DNA of 64,000 nucleotides from Turritopsis dohrnii (GCA_027922465.2 BQMF02000668.1:1-64000), one strand, 5' to 3'; shown: positions 34,799-44,691, counted from the stretch's first letter. Numbers and translations: made by a program. The notes: generated by a model from the letters alone, not told the origin.

Positions 34799-34867
34799 CA
34801 CACTAAAAGACTATTATATATATATTATATTTATATATGATATATATAATAGTCTTTTAATAGTGTG
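34799..34867. repeat. AT-rich hairpin, 69 bp
   Basis: CACACTAAAAGACTATTATA at the left pairs with TATAATAGTCTTTTA and AGTGTG at the right (a 3-base interruption). The loop is TA-rich. It could be a fold-back element or a cruciform-prone site. Confidence 0.65.
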
Positions 34868-35929
34868 TTCACTTTTAAACATTGATCAATGTGAAGATGA
34901 AAATCATTGTGATTCATAATTTTTAGTTTAATTGTATGCTAAGTTAACCTTTTCAGTTTTCTCTCGTAACTTTTCTTTTTGTGTGAATAATGAAAGTAGG
35001 CAAATGCATTTTTTAGACTGTCCCGTCATTGGAGTGTTTTTGATTTACTGGTTCAGCCACAGAATTTTAATGCTCGAGCATCTCTACTGTATTGTGATAA
35101 TGAATGTAGCAAAATTGGATACACTTAATGCAGGTTAGGTAGATCCGGACACTGCATTAGGGTGTAGTAAGAGGTAGGCATTGCAAGAAGGAGAAAGTAT
35201 TACAATGGTGTTGTGCAAAAAAAGCACATGACATCCAGGAAATACATAGTATATATGTTATATATACCATAATATGCTGTATACCGTGTTGTGGACGGGG
35301 AAAATCTTTTGAGCATGATGAAGACAAATATTTTTTATGATTGTTCTTTACAAGAAAAAGGGAATTGGAACCAGAACCCTGGGTGGGGAGAATTGATCAT
35401 TTTTAGCGTGAATGGAGATGGGATGTCGACCAAAGAGGGAGGTGAGTAGTCGCATATGAAATAAAAAACCATATTGAAAACGAAACCAAAATGAAACTGG
35501 GAACATTACTAAAAGCGTACCTTTACTTAAAGCGTTTACTGAAACCACAGTGCTACATTTTTTTCAAATGCGTCATTATTTTCTACTACAGTGATCTACG
35601 ATTATACTTGCATATAAAACATAAATTAAAATAATTTGTTAATGCCAGTTTCATTTTTATTAAGTGATATATATAGAGTGTTAGTAAATTTTGAAATCAA
35701 AATTTCAGAATGTTGCGCTAGAAAGTGTCTGAACGGAATCGGAAAAAAATTTGGAGTTTCATTCATTATTTCATGAGAAATAACGTTTTTTTGACGCTGT
35801 TTCAAGTCACCCGCTTTATGATAATACTTATATATATACTTTAAAACACAAAATCACGACACTTCACCATCGCATCATATAAATAGCAATATATTAACAG
35901 AGAGGCTTTATAATCTACTACAGATAAAC

Positions 35930-36488
35930 CAAACAAAGATCACGTAAAGAAGGCAGGAGAATGGGTATCATTGTCGGGAAAACGAGTAGGGAAGGTTTTA
36001 CTCTGAGAGAGATTCTGAGAAACATAAAAATCGTAAAGCTTCCACACACCAACATCATCTGTGTAAGTTGATCCTCTAGCCATTCTGAATGATGGACATT
36101 GGAATCACCACAGACAACAATGTTTGCTGTGGGATTGTCATACAGAGCTCTGTCAATGCTGTCAGAAATAAATGCATCCAAGAAAATAGAGCAATGGGTA
36201 GAAGAAGGAGAAAAGTTGCAGGGGACAAGTTGAAAACACAAGTACGAATGAGTAGGAGATTCTAGTTCAAGAACGTGAGAAATAGCAAGAGTGTCTCTAA
36301 CATAAACACCCAGACCATGCATGTATATATAGATAGAGAAGATACATAGAGTCCAAACGAAGAATAATACGAGGAAGGCAGCCATCATCAATATGAAAAA
36401 TATGTCTGACGAGAGGATGTAGAAGAATCAAGGTTACTAGATCAAGAAAGTCAGGTGATTGAGGAGCACAAGGAACGATTTGACACAA
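35930..36488 (-). pseudogene. LINE apurinic-like endonuclease fragment
   Basis: The translation includes GLGVYVRDTLAISHVLELES and ANIVVCGDSNVHHSEWL, the latter being the conserved G-D-x-N-x-H-H block of non-LTR endonucleases (usually GDFNVHH). After a frame change it continues with FPTRFPDNDTHSPAFL. The 5' part is in yet another frame (36297-36488). At least two frameshifts are present and no RT follows on this strand. Confidence 0.75.
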
Positions 36489-36568
36489 GGAAAGTTAGTT
36501 ATATAGACAGAAAGAAGAAAAGAAGACATAAGGGTAACTTACCTCGTTCCAACAAAACCGGTACGCTT

Positions 36569-36642
36569 GAGGGTATTCGTCAGATATGGACTTAAAACTC
36601 GTAAATTTACATCTCGTAAATTCATTTCTGACGAATACCCTC
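36569..36642. repeat. Hairpin with perfect 15-bp arms
   Basis: GAGGGTATTCGTCAG (36569-36583) and its exact complement CTGACGAATACCCTC (36628-36642) flank a 44-bp loop. The loop holds a direct repeat of CTCGTAAATT. Confidence 0.8.
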
Positions 36643-37559
36643 ATACGTTACGCTAAAAGATATAAGTGAAAACCATGGGGGGGGAATATTTTCTACGGGG
36701 TTAATATATTCTACTACAGACATCTTTGTTTTATCGGAACAGGGCGTAACTGAGCAGACATCATACCACCGCGCCGACAATGTTTCTTACACGCCCCATA
36801 CTATCTATCTCTCTCCTTCTCAGCCTCCCGTTGTGTTGTTGTTGGTTGGTAAAGAATTGTTGGTAAACAATCCCTTGATAGCGCTTGATGGAAAACTGAA
36901 CTGACACTTTCGAAAGTAGGAAAGCAGCTTTATAATAGCTTATTCTATATAATAATAGATCATTTATGATCTTCCACGAGTTTCCCGTGTTACTTTGAAA
37001 CAATGTACACAAAGGACACAATCTACATTTCACAGATGGTCTATGCAAACATTTTTATATATCTACTACATATGTGATAAAAACTATATTTAATGGAAAA
37101 TTTATACAAATACGGACTTGTAATGTTTCTTAACTAAAAATATAATCAATCAATCAAATCAATCAATTTATCAAATCTATCACATCTGATTTTGTTTTGA
37201 GCAGCATTAATGATGCTTTTTACTTAGACAAAAGATATCTTACGCGCGATCAAAAAGTGTTTAATTAAAAAATATTCGACATTCTATTTTAAATCCCTTG
37301 AAATATTGTACGTTGTAATGTATGATATTTCATTATTGTATCTATTTCATAACTACTCCTGCTGTTCTTTGAAATTTATATTATATTTAAGGTTTTCTCA
37401 AAAATTAAATAGGAAAAAACTACCTTTCATTTCAGCCAGTCAGTCGCAAACAAAATGACCAGTCCAAAAACTTTGAGAAAAACTATGTAAAAAACAAAAA
37501 CTTTGTCGAAGAATTTGATAATTTTTTCGCTTTATCACCATGATACTCTTCTATATTAG
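36643..37559. other. No gene seen
   Basis: AT-rich; a short (AATC)n-like tract lies near 37145-37165. A 95-codon minus-strand frame (36761-37048) has no recognisable domain. Confidence 0.45.
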
Positions 37560-37631
37560 CAACCTCGAACAGGATCTCTTGCCTTTTCGATACGGACAAC
37601 GAAAAGGAGAGAGACCCTGGGTTCGAGGTTG
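37560..37631. mobile_element. Fold-back element, family CAACCTCGAACCCAGG, copy 1
   Basis: Arms CAACCTCGAAC and GTTCGAGGTTG enclose TCTCTTGCCTTTTCGA and its partner CGAAAAGG...AGAGACC. The 72-bp copy is more diverged than the next one, with a shortened arm. No clear target-site duplication. Confidence 0.8.
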
Positions 37632-37826
37632 TCCTAACGCTACTAATGATTCGTAAACAGAATCTAAATTAGCTATGTCAAGATTATAAATCATAATGTC
37701 AGATAATGAAACTGATTGTAAGGAACATGGAACAATCAAATGAATGATCGGAAACATAATTGTTGCATAGGAATTTTATATCCCTTATCATACGTAGAAT
37801 CATAATTTGTTTAAATCACACCAACT

Positions 37827-37907
37827 CAACCTCGAACCCAGGGTCTCTTGCCTTTTCGATATACTGACCGTATATCGAAAAGGCAAGAGACCCTGGGTTC
37901 GAGGTTG
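37827..37907. mobile_element. Fold-back element, copy 2, with 10-bp target-site duplication
   Basis: This is an almost perfect 81-bp palindrome: CAACCTCGAACCCAGGGTCT through CCTTTTCGATATA, a short centre, and the exact complement. It is flanked directly by CACACCAACT at 37817-37826 and 37908-37917. The 10-bp duplication shows that it inserted as a discrete unit. It has no coding capacity. Further copies lie at 37560, 50412 (half) and 50575. Confidence 0.9.
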
Positions 37908-39053
37908 CACACCAACTATATTCGCTAAACGTTTGCAATGTTTGTATGATGCAACTTGGTAGAGTTTAAAAAAATAAAATGGTAAACCATTTAGAAGGTG
38001 CACAACAACATTATTGATTCACTCGAAAAAAAAAGCAATGATATTTCTTTTGATGTTTCTTCGTGTTTTATGTTACAACAGTTACATAATGACTTCTGCT
38101 AAGTGAACAAATGTTTTTTGTGTAACCAACTCATGGATTTTATGAATATTTCTTTTCCCATAATTCGCGTTTTTTAGGAAGTAACTGTGAACATTCTCTG
38201 TCGTAGAGCCTGGGAAGTAAAATTATACTTTTAAGAGGGCTCTGACCAAGACGTAAATTCGTATTTTAGAATAAAGTTGCAAAACGACAACGAATTACGA
38301 ATTAGTTTATTTAATCATAAAGTCGAATGGGGAAGACAAAACAGGGTTTTTTTATGATAACATTTTCATAGTGAAAACCTTTGTTAAACGTGCTTTTTTA
38401 GATTAAAACACTACGGAGGAGCACGCATTTTTACTGACTAGGAGTATTTTGGCTATCACTGCAGTGTTTTTTTATCATGGCCGTTGGTAAAGATATCCCA
38501 ATTCTCAATCAGTTTGTTATTTCTGTTTTTCTGTTGCTACCAGGTTAGCTTCAAACTGAAACGTTTGGTGATTGCAAATTTAACGGTCTCTGGCATTATC
38601 AAGAAAGTGATGACATCAGCACAAATTGTTTAGTTTGATTTGTCACCCAGTGATATCATTACTTAGAAATTTACATAAATACTATAACATCGAAGCTGTA
38701 TTATACCATCGAAGCTGTAAATGTTTTAACAGCTGATAAAACAGAAAACAGAAAAGTAACTCTCCAGTGGGCAAATTATGTTGAAAATTACTGCGAAGGA
38801 GTGCACTACTATAGAAATATACACACAATTTCAGTGAAAATGCTCTCCATCGTAGTGCATTTTGGACGATTTAGCCCGCTGACTCATCATGTTTACTGAA
38901 TAATATTTATTTAATTTCCTCTTTTGCTTTTTTTACACTTTTCTCACATCCTTTTTTCCCATATCTAAAAAGTGGATCAAACTAAATTTGATTATACATT
39001 TCCAAGCACGGCTTGTCTTCAAAACATACAGTTCCGAAGATACTGAAAGAAAT
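37908..39053. other. Upstream region of the GPCR; no gene seen
   Basis: AT-rich sequence with no open frame of note. It presumably contains the promoter and 5' leader of the receptor gene, but no TATA box or other element can be assigned with confidence. Confidence 0.4.
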
Positions 39054-40007
39054 ATGGGTTGTTTTCCAGAGATTCGGGCGCCATTTTCGTTGTCGATATT
39101 TACGGGCGTCATGTCAGCATTTCTTAGCTTCGTAACAATCATTGGAAACGCCCTCATTGTCGCTGTTGTGATTATTGATCCATTGAAAAAACTTCACACT
39201 CCATTCAATTATTTTTTGGTGAATTTGGCAGTGAGTGATCTCATTGTGGGTACATTAACTATGCCACTATCAGTTTATGGTCATGTAGAAGAAACCAAAG
39301 GTGACCTCGATCCGTTTTTGATCAAATTACTTCATATGTCTTATTTCATTTCGGCATCGGCAAGTTTATTAAGTCTTATTGCGCTATCTGTAGACCGTTT
39401 TGTCGCCATAAACTGGGCTATAAAGTACCGCCAGTATTTGTCTTGGTTTAGATGTACTGTCATAACCGCGTTTATTTGGATCATATCTTTAACAGTACCT
39501 TTTGCATATTTGAAATGGGGTTTTATCAACTATCTCATGTTGTATGCAAATTCGGGAATTGTGATTGGTCTGCTCGTCATGGTGTTTATATATTTCCGTG
39601 TGAACCGATTTTTCCGAAATCAATCCAGAGAAATCGGGAAACATCAGTCGCTCACTATAGACCAAGAAAGCAACATGAAGAGATCACAAATAGAGAGAAA
39701 AGTGACAAGAACATTCCTCATAGTAATCATGGCGTTCCTGTGCACATACATCCCGGCAATTGCTTTGGTATACGCTCTGTTGTTCTGTGATTCTTGTAGT
39801 TGTCTGCTCAGGCATGTATTTAGAGACATATGTTTTTTGTTGATAGCTTCAAACAGTTGTGTAAATCCATTCATATGTACTATTCGACTGAAGCAGATGT
39901 ATGTTTCAATTAAAGCCATGTTTAGAAAATGGAACCCGAAAGTAAGAGATGTCAGCTCTACTGTTTCAACAGACGCTGTTGTGGTGAATCATGAAAACTC
40001 AAAATGA
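39054..40007 (+). CDS. Class A (rhodopsin-like) GPCR, MECA-like layout
   Basis: A single-exon gene encodes 317 residues from the first ATG; the open frame extends 22 codons upstream without an ATG. Seven hydrophobic segments are evident. Hallmarks are GNALIV in TM1 (Asn32), NLAVSDLIV in TM2 (Asp62), DRF at 114-116 in place of DRY, a proline in TM6 (Pro234) in TYIP with Tyr where the CWxP Trp is usual, and NPFIC (271-275) where NPxxY is usual. There is no Cys at the top of TM3 and the second extracellular loop is very short and Cys-free, so the standard disulfide is absent. Loop 3 has CDSCSC instead. This resembles the melanocortin/cannabinoid/adenosine-receptor group in layout. It would signal through G proteins at the plasma membrane; the ligand is unknown. 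It could equally be a cnidarian-specific orphan receptor. Confidence 0.9.
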   Translation: MGCFPEIRAPFSLSIFTGVMSAFLSFVTIIGNALIVAVVIIDPLKKLHTPFNYFLVNLAVSDLIVGTLTMPLSVYGHVEETKGDLDPFLIKLLHMSYFISASASLLSLIALSVDRFVAINWAIKYRQYLSWFRCTVITAFIWIISLTVPFAYLKWGFINYLMLYANSGIVIGLLVMVFIYFRVNRFFRNQSREIGKHQSLTIDQESNMKRSQIERKVTRTFLIVIMAFLCTYIPAIALVYALLFCDSCSCLLRHVFRDICFLLIASNSCVNPFICTIRLKQMYVSIKAMFRKWNPKVRDVSSTVSTDAVVVNHENSK

Positions 40008-41236
40008 GTTAGAACTTTTAGTGATACAAATTGACAGAATGACGAAGTCTGTTTTTTGTAGTTATCTCATCTATATAATCTTGTAAAATATTCATATTAG
40101 TTTTGGATCAGTGGCGGCTTTTTAATTGATTGAACTGTTAGCTACACTTTCTTAAAGGTATTAAAACGAAATTTATTATTTCGTCTCTGACACAACGCGC
40201 TTTCCTATCAAAAATGTACTGTATGTTTGGGTATCTTTTTTCTTTTGGTTATATTTTGGATAGATCTATATTTGGGTCTCTAGAAATTGATCTTACTTTA
40301 AAATTAATGAACTATTACAAATAAACATTATAATTATGTTTTTGGTATTTCTATTGGTATTTTGGTATTGTGACGTTTTGTTCAGATTTGTTTAAAACTT
40401 GTAAAGATGGGCATCATATAAGCTGATACACTGTTGTTAAAGATATCCCAGTGAGCAAATTCGCTTAAAGTCACCACGAAGAAGAGGTATTTCATTGAAA
40501 TAGTGCGTAAATGTTTCTAGAAAGGTAAAAGGTAATCATTCGCAGTGATTTTTTCAAAGTAAACAATACCGTTAGAGCGAATTCACCAATTTTGCAATAA
40601 ATTATGTTCCATTGCATAATTTCACAGCAACCAATACAAAATTAAGATTCAGTCATGTTTTATGAGCGAGACCTGGAAAATTCTTAGTAGAGTCGATAAA
40701 GCTCACATTAAGGTCGAATTGTTCATTTTGTGAATAAAGTTTTAAATTTTGCATAACGATTATATACCATAAATAAGTTCGATTGAGAAGGGGTGCCAAA
40801 AATCTGGACGTCATTATGAAATCATTGCCGTCAACAGGTGGAAAAAAGTTTTTTTTTTTCATCAAAAATAGTCAATTTTGGTATCGTTGGAAAAAGAATT
40901 CAATTTTAAGTATTTTTCATTATTACAGCAACTTGTGAAAATAAACCGATAAAAAGTTATTGGCGCTTTAATTTGAAATGGAATGAATAACACAAAGTCA
41001 ATTATTAGTATAATGTCCTGGTATAACTCTGTACATTCTAGCCCTGCTTTTCGGCATTTACATGTGCCAATGTACCCTTTCTTACAGTCACATTTTATCA
41101 GTTTTCAGCATACTGACGGAGCTTCTGCTTAAGTTGTCCAATACGTTCTCTAAAACTTGGAGGGCAAAAGGGTGGTTTTCTTCCAATTCTCGCAGCGTTA
41201 GCAACTTCTTTTCTATAATAAAAAAATAAATAAGTT
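40008..41236. other. No gene seen
   Basis: 3' flank of the GPCR and AT-rich spacer. A minus-strand 70-codon frame (40653-40865) is not recognisable. Base composition becomes less AT-rich near 41240, where the compact ORF cluster starts. Confidence 0.45.
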
Positions 41237-41371
41237 ATGCGTACTCGTGGAAAATATATTAAACGAATACGATGTTTGAAAAACTGCAGACGAAAGAAAT
41301 ACCCTAAGAGGAAAAGGCGAAGTCAGAGAGGTAGATTCCTAGGAAAACTATTTTTACCGATTTTTTCATAA
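41237..41371 (+). CDS. 44-aa highly basic peptide with hydrophobic tail (cluster ORF 1)
   Basis: It opens MRTRGKYIKRIRC, has a dense basic block (KKYPKRKRRSQRGR) and ends FLGKLFLPIFS. A basic stretch followed by a short hydrophobic tail recalls core or membrane-active small proteins of adenovirus-like and Polinton elements; that is only a pattern resemblance. Its TAA stop overlaps the ATG of the next ORF as TAATG. Its function is unknown. Confidence 0.4.
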   Translation: MRTRGKYIKRIRCLKNCRRKKYPKRKRRSQRGRFLGKLFLPIFS

Positions 41372-41487
41372 TGACGGACAGCAATCTGGGTATAGCCGTT
41401 CAAGACGAAAACCAACTGCTGCCTCAAATAAGTGTGACATGTTATCTAAGAAGATCGAATGGCGGGGCGTTAATTACTGGAAACTAA
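41371..41487 (+). CDS. 38-aa ORF overlapping the preceding stop (cluster ORF 2)
   Basis: The ATG shares its A with the TAA of ORF 1 (TAATG), an arrangement used for termination-reinitiation in compact viral messages. The translation begins MTDSNLGIAVQDENQLL and has no recognised motif. It may be a chance ORF; its main support is position. Confidence 0.3.
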   Translation: MTDSNLGIAVQDENQLLPQISVTCYLRRSNGGALITGN

Positions 41488-41555
41488 TTGCCGAAAAGAT
41501 GTTACCGAAACACTTAGTTAAGTGAATCAAAGAAAGTCACAAGAAAAAATCGAAC

Positions 41556-41672
41556 ATGATGCCAAAATCTCATCAGTTATTGAGAGCCATAAATCAAAAC
41601 AAACCGAACGCTTCACTCGCAGACTTGGTGAAGTCTATGAACGAGATGCAACCGAAGGCAACTTGTTTGTGA
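41556..41672 (+). CDS. 38-aa ORF (cluster ORF 3)
   Basis: It begins MMPKSHQLLRAINQNKPNAS and continues LADLVKSMNE, a plausible amphipathic helix. The next ORF starts 22 nt after its stop. No homology is recognised. Confidence 0.3.
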   Translation: MMPKSHQLLRAINQNKPNASLADLVKSMNEMQPKATCL

Positions 41673-41694
41673 CTATTGAAAGGACAAGTTCAAA

Positions 41695-42014
41695 ATGAGA
41701 AGCATCGTCACGTGTGATCACGTCCAGAAAATATCGCTGTGCAACGACTCGTTGAACAGCGGCACTATCGTCATACGATATGGAAACAGGGAAATAAAAG
41801 CGGTTTGTGTTAGGTGTTTGGCACTAGGACTTGACGAATACACGATGTTGAAGCAATTCATGAGTCATGACGATCACACGAGAAAGACTTGCAGTAGCAG
41901 TCAATTACAGAACGGTTGCGCTGTACACGTGTGCGAATCGTGTGACAATGTCATTCCAAGAACAAAAGAAGCCAACTCGCAGTACAATTTTTCCGTGTGT
42001 TTCGTATCGTTTAT
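41695..42014 (+). pseudogene. Cys/His-rich ORF interrupted by a repeat insertion (cluster ORF 4)
   Basis: About 106 codons of apparent host frame begin MRSIVTCDHVQKISLCND. They contain several Cys/His groups, including VCVRCLALG, a later DDHTRKTCSS and CAVHVCESCDN, suggesting a zinc-binding fold. At 42015 the frame passes into the inserted 0.94-kb repeat (IAPAANVSERGG) and stops at 42297 within it. The original C terminus could not be identified beyond the repeat. Function unknown; it is part of the compact cluster. Confidence 0.45.
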
Positions 42015-42952
42015 TGCCCCCGCAGCGAACGTAAGCGAGCGAGGAGGCATAGTAGTTTCACGAGATAGGCGAACGTCAGTTTCCGATTGTGTTCTTCATC
42101 TTAATCATCATCATCATCATCATCATCTTCCAACTATTGTGTTGACGTTACACGGTGGTATACAATTATTAGCTCACTTTGCTTTTTTTCCCGTTTCAAA
42201 GCATGGTACTGTAAGTGGGAGACAGAATGTTTTTTCGTATCTCTTTCCTAATTTATTATTATATTATACTATGTTATTTAGGAAGTTCGTATGCTAAAAT
42301 TAATTTAACATTTTTTATATTACTTTTGCGTTGTTTTAGTGAAGTGAACAACAAGGATTTTTTATGTTTGTATATGTTTAAGCTCTAAATCTTATTCAAT
42401 GCACTGATTTTTGGAGGATTTTGCCATTTCAATTGGATTTCTGCGTATGCAAGAAAGTCATATTACAAATTCTTATTTATCTTCTTTAACTGTCCTCCAC
42501 TAGTGATCATGATATACAAAACCCTTTTATATTATTTTTCTTGCTAATTTTATGTGAAGCTACTTTTTGTTTTGAATTAAAGTTTGAAACGCAAATTTCT
42601 AATGGATTTTTCGCTTTAATTTTTTTTTGAAAAAGTTTTTTTTCTCTTTTGGCTCTTGCATAATTTTTTAAACAAATCTTACTTTGATTATAAAATTCAT
42701 ATCCATGTTTCAGTTCACACATTTCTTTTGTTTGTAGCAAATACTTTCTGATATTACTTGTTAAGCCTTATTTACACTTTTTGAAAGGTATATTAGCATC
42801 AATGTGACATAGGCCTAAGAGATAACAAAAAGTAACAAAGTTTTGTTTGTTTTTGTTTCCGTTGTATAGGCTTGCAATGTATAGCTTGCTGTGTGTACAA
42901 ATTGGAATGCTTGAGCGCGGGGGCATTTTTAGCTAAAGCTACATGCTAGTTT
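42014..42952. mobile_element. 0.94-kb interspersed repeat, copy 1 (TGCCCCCGC ends)
   Basis: It starts TTGCCCCCGCAGCGAACG and carries the inverse GCGGGGGCA at 42917-42925, but similarity to the copy at 57964-59178 continues about 25 bp further (TTTTTAGCTAAAGCTACATG). Shared landmarks in order are TTTCACGAGATAGGCGAA, a short (ATC)n run, CGTTACACGGTGG, GTAAGTGGGAGACAGA, GGATTTCTG and CTTATTTACACTTTTTGAAA. It has no transposase, so it should be non-autonomous. It interrupts cluster ORF 4. Confidence 0.85.
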
Positions 42953-43420
42953 ATTTTAAGCCTAAAAACGAGTTTAATACTTTTCTACGCATTACATGTG
43001 TTCAGCACGCTGTGGAGATACAACCAGCAGACCATGATCAACGCCAACATGGAAGAACACAGAATTGGAAAACTACAAGAATAAGAAAAACAAGCAAAGA
43101 AAATGTCAACGTACAAAGAGTGTATGTGTGTATGGGTGTAGTGTATAATTCCCCCATGTCCACTCACTTAGAGTTATCGATGAAGCTGGAATCAAGAAAT
43201 TATGACTATTTCAATTTATTTTTTACTTTTATTTTTAATTGTTATTAATATTATAAATTTCACTTTTTACAGTTGATTTATTTATTGAAAATATAACATT
43301 CACAATGACAGGCAAGACTCAAGATTGTTTCTTACGCGCACTTGCCAATTTGAAAAAACTGCTCAATAATATTGGGAAATACATCGTTGCAGTTATCGCA
43401 GATTTGACAAATTAACCAAC
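42953..43420. other. Spacer within the ORF cluster; no gene assigned
   Basis: This may hold the remainder of cluster ORF 4. An open plus frame (42943-43248) lacks recognisable motifs and partly overlaps the repeat end. Confidence 0.35.
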
Positions 43421-43540
43421 ATGAGCAGGCGTGGAATAAAAGTAGGCTCCCTCAGAGATTTTTTAGACAGCGAATTTGCCGACCGTACTTTATTGATAAC
43501 ACAAGAAGTGCAAACACTTGCGCAAAGAAGAAGAAAATAA
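43421..43540 (+). CDS. 39-aa basic-ended ORF (cluster ORF 5)
   Basis: It begins MSRRGIKVGSLRDFLDSEFA and ends QTLAQRRRK. The ATG follows a short AT-rich leader. No family is recognised. Its basic termini match the character of the other ORFs in the cluster. Confidence 0.3.
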   Translation: MSRRGIKVGSLRDFLDSEFADRTLLITQEVQTLAQRRRK

Positions 43541-43563
43541 AAAAGATACAGTTCTTTTATTAA

Positions 43564-43749
43564 AAAACCAAGAAAACGACATCAAAAAGACAAAAATCTC
43601 CAAGAACAAAAAATAAAAGCAGATGTAGCAACGAGACGTACCAGTTTTGTATGAAAGCTACCAACCGGAAGTACAAACACAACAAAGCCAATAGGCGAAT
43701 GGGAAGGGTGGGCAAAACTATAAATAGATATGTCTTAACACGAGTATAA
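43564..43749 (+). CDS. Basic ORF with GRVGKT motif (cluster ORF 6)
   Basis: The frame is open from 43564 after a TAA; the only ATG is at 43651. The first part is very basic (KTKKTTSKRQKSPRTKNKSR, like an H1 or protamine tail) and the second contains ATNRKYKHNKANRRMGRVGK. The second part is duplicated in the next ORF. A nucleic-acid-binding role is likely from composition; nothing more can be said. Confidence 0.4.
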   Translation, partial: KTKKTTSKRQKSPRTKNKSRCSNETYQFCMKATNRKYKHNKANRRMGRVGKTINRYVLTRV

Positions 43750-43759
43750 AATTAAAACA

Positions 43760-44011
43760 ATGGCGAGAACAAAACGCGTGGCCAGAAAACAACTACCGAA
43801 CAGACAATTAGGGGTTGTCAGAGCAACCATTGATAACGAACCTAAATTCAGTAGTGGTGCCAAGCAACCGCGAGAGAAGATATGTAAGTCAAAGAAGTAC
43901 AAGTATTGTTTGAAACGGACGAATGAAAGGTATAAAAACAACAGAAGTAACAGAAGATTGGGTAGAGTTGGAAAGACCACACATATAAGAGTATTAACAG
44001 CCGTATCTTAA
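43760..44011 (+). CDS. 83-aa basic protein with an H3-tail-like N terminus (cluster ORF 7)
   Basis: It starts with ATG 10 nt after the preceding stop. The first residues, MARTKRVARKQL, resemble the N-terminal tail of histone H3 (ARTKxxARK). The C-terminal part, RTNERYKNNRSNRRLGRVGK, is a diverged duplicate of ORF 6. There is no histone fold. A condensing or core-like DNA-binding protein is a reasonable guess, unproven. Confidence 0.45.
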   Translation: MARTKRVARKQLPNRQLGVVRATIDNEPKFSSGAKQPREKICKSKKYKYCLKRTNERYKNNRSNRRLGRVGKTTHIRVLTAVS

Positions 44012-44255
44012 GAAAAGAAAAATATTCATCGGTGTGAGGAAATTTCTGAAATACTTCAAACAAGAAATTGGTAGTGTGGACGAAGAAGCCGAAAGACTCT
44101 TCAAAGAAATACGACTTAAAACAGTTTGGAATCACTTTCACAGAGGAGAAGGTGGAATGAGCGACGTGAAAATAAACCTTCCAAACAACATTATATCGGA
44201 CGAATCATATTCCATACACCTGCGTTACCCGAACATGAAAGCGCGGGCAGATTAA
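43993..44255 (+). CDS. ORF lacking an early ATG (cluster ORF 8)
   Basis: Open after an in-frame stop near 43990, with KKRKIFIGVRKFLKYFKQEI, then AERLFKEIRLKTVWNHFHRG, then the first ATG at 44157 (MSDVKINLPNN). It may be joined to ORF 7 by frameshifting or splicing, or may start at a non-ATG codon. Its stop lies 4 nt before the next ATG. Unrecognised. Confidence 0.35.
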
Positions 44256-44259
44256 CTCA

Positions 44260-44691
44260 ATGATGGAAATTTACACTAATACGAATATGACGACGAGTCT
44301 CGAAAAAATCCGAAGAAAACACCCAAGTATGGGACTGGTCGAACCTGGCGACGGATGGACAACAAAAATCCTGGAATTCATGTTTCAAAACAGCAGCACG
44401 ATCTGCTTACACGCGGTACGGCATAATACGTACGGACGAATATTTAACGACTTCCACGTCGGACTTGGATATTGTTATTGGAATGACATCCCTTCTCCTT
44501 CTTCAGAACCACATCTCTTTTCACGTTTTTGTTGTTTTCTTTTCTTTCGTCTGCTTTTTCTGACACGATCAAGTTCTCTGATTTCGTCACACCACGTGAT
44601 TATCTGTTCAAGCGCGAATACATGCGACTTTGTTTTCACGTATTTCGAAATTAAATCGTTAACAACACTTTTATCATCCAATTCGTCATAA
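44260..44691 (+). CDS. ORF with unique N-terminal part (cluster ORF 9)
   Basis: The first about 70 residues (MMEIYTNTNM ... LEKIRRKHPSMGLVEPGDGW ... GLGYCYWND) look protein-like. From about 44475 the frame runs antisense to the convergent ORF 10 and becomes a low-complexity Ser/Phe string, so the true 3' end is uncertain. No family is recognised. Confidence 0.35.
   Translation: MMEIYTNTNMTTSLEKIRRKHPSMGLVEPGDGWTTKILEFMFQNSSTICLHAVRHNTYGRIFNDFHVGLGYCYWNDIPSPSSEPHLFSRFCCFLFFRLLFLTRSSSLISSHHVIICSSANTCDFVFTYFEIKSLTTLLSSNSS

Larger units (their letters stand above)
34104..35929. other. No gene seen
   Basis: Very AT-rich, with a (TA)-rich tract near 34420-34460. Short open frames such as 34932-35138 lack any recognisable domain. 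Confidence 0.5.

Noticed and set aside
34932..35138. A 68-codon ORF
   Set aside because: No recognisable motif; typical chance frame in AT-rich DNA.
36761..37048. A 95-codon minus-strand ORF with several Cys residues
   Set aside because: Cys residues do not form a known finger pattern; no neighbours support it.
41695..42297. A complete 200-residue Cys-rich protein
   Set aside because: The second half is translated from the inserted 0.94-kb repeat, as comparison with the copy at 57964 shows.
42507..42740. A 77-codon Lys-rich minus-strand ORF
   Set aside because: It lies within the 0.94-kb interspersed repeat and arises from its T-rich tracts.
43760..44011. Histone H3 gene
   Set aside because: Only the first dozen residues resemble the H3 tail; the histone fold is absent.
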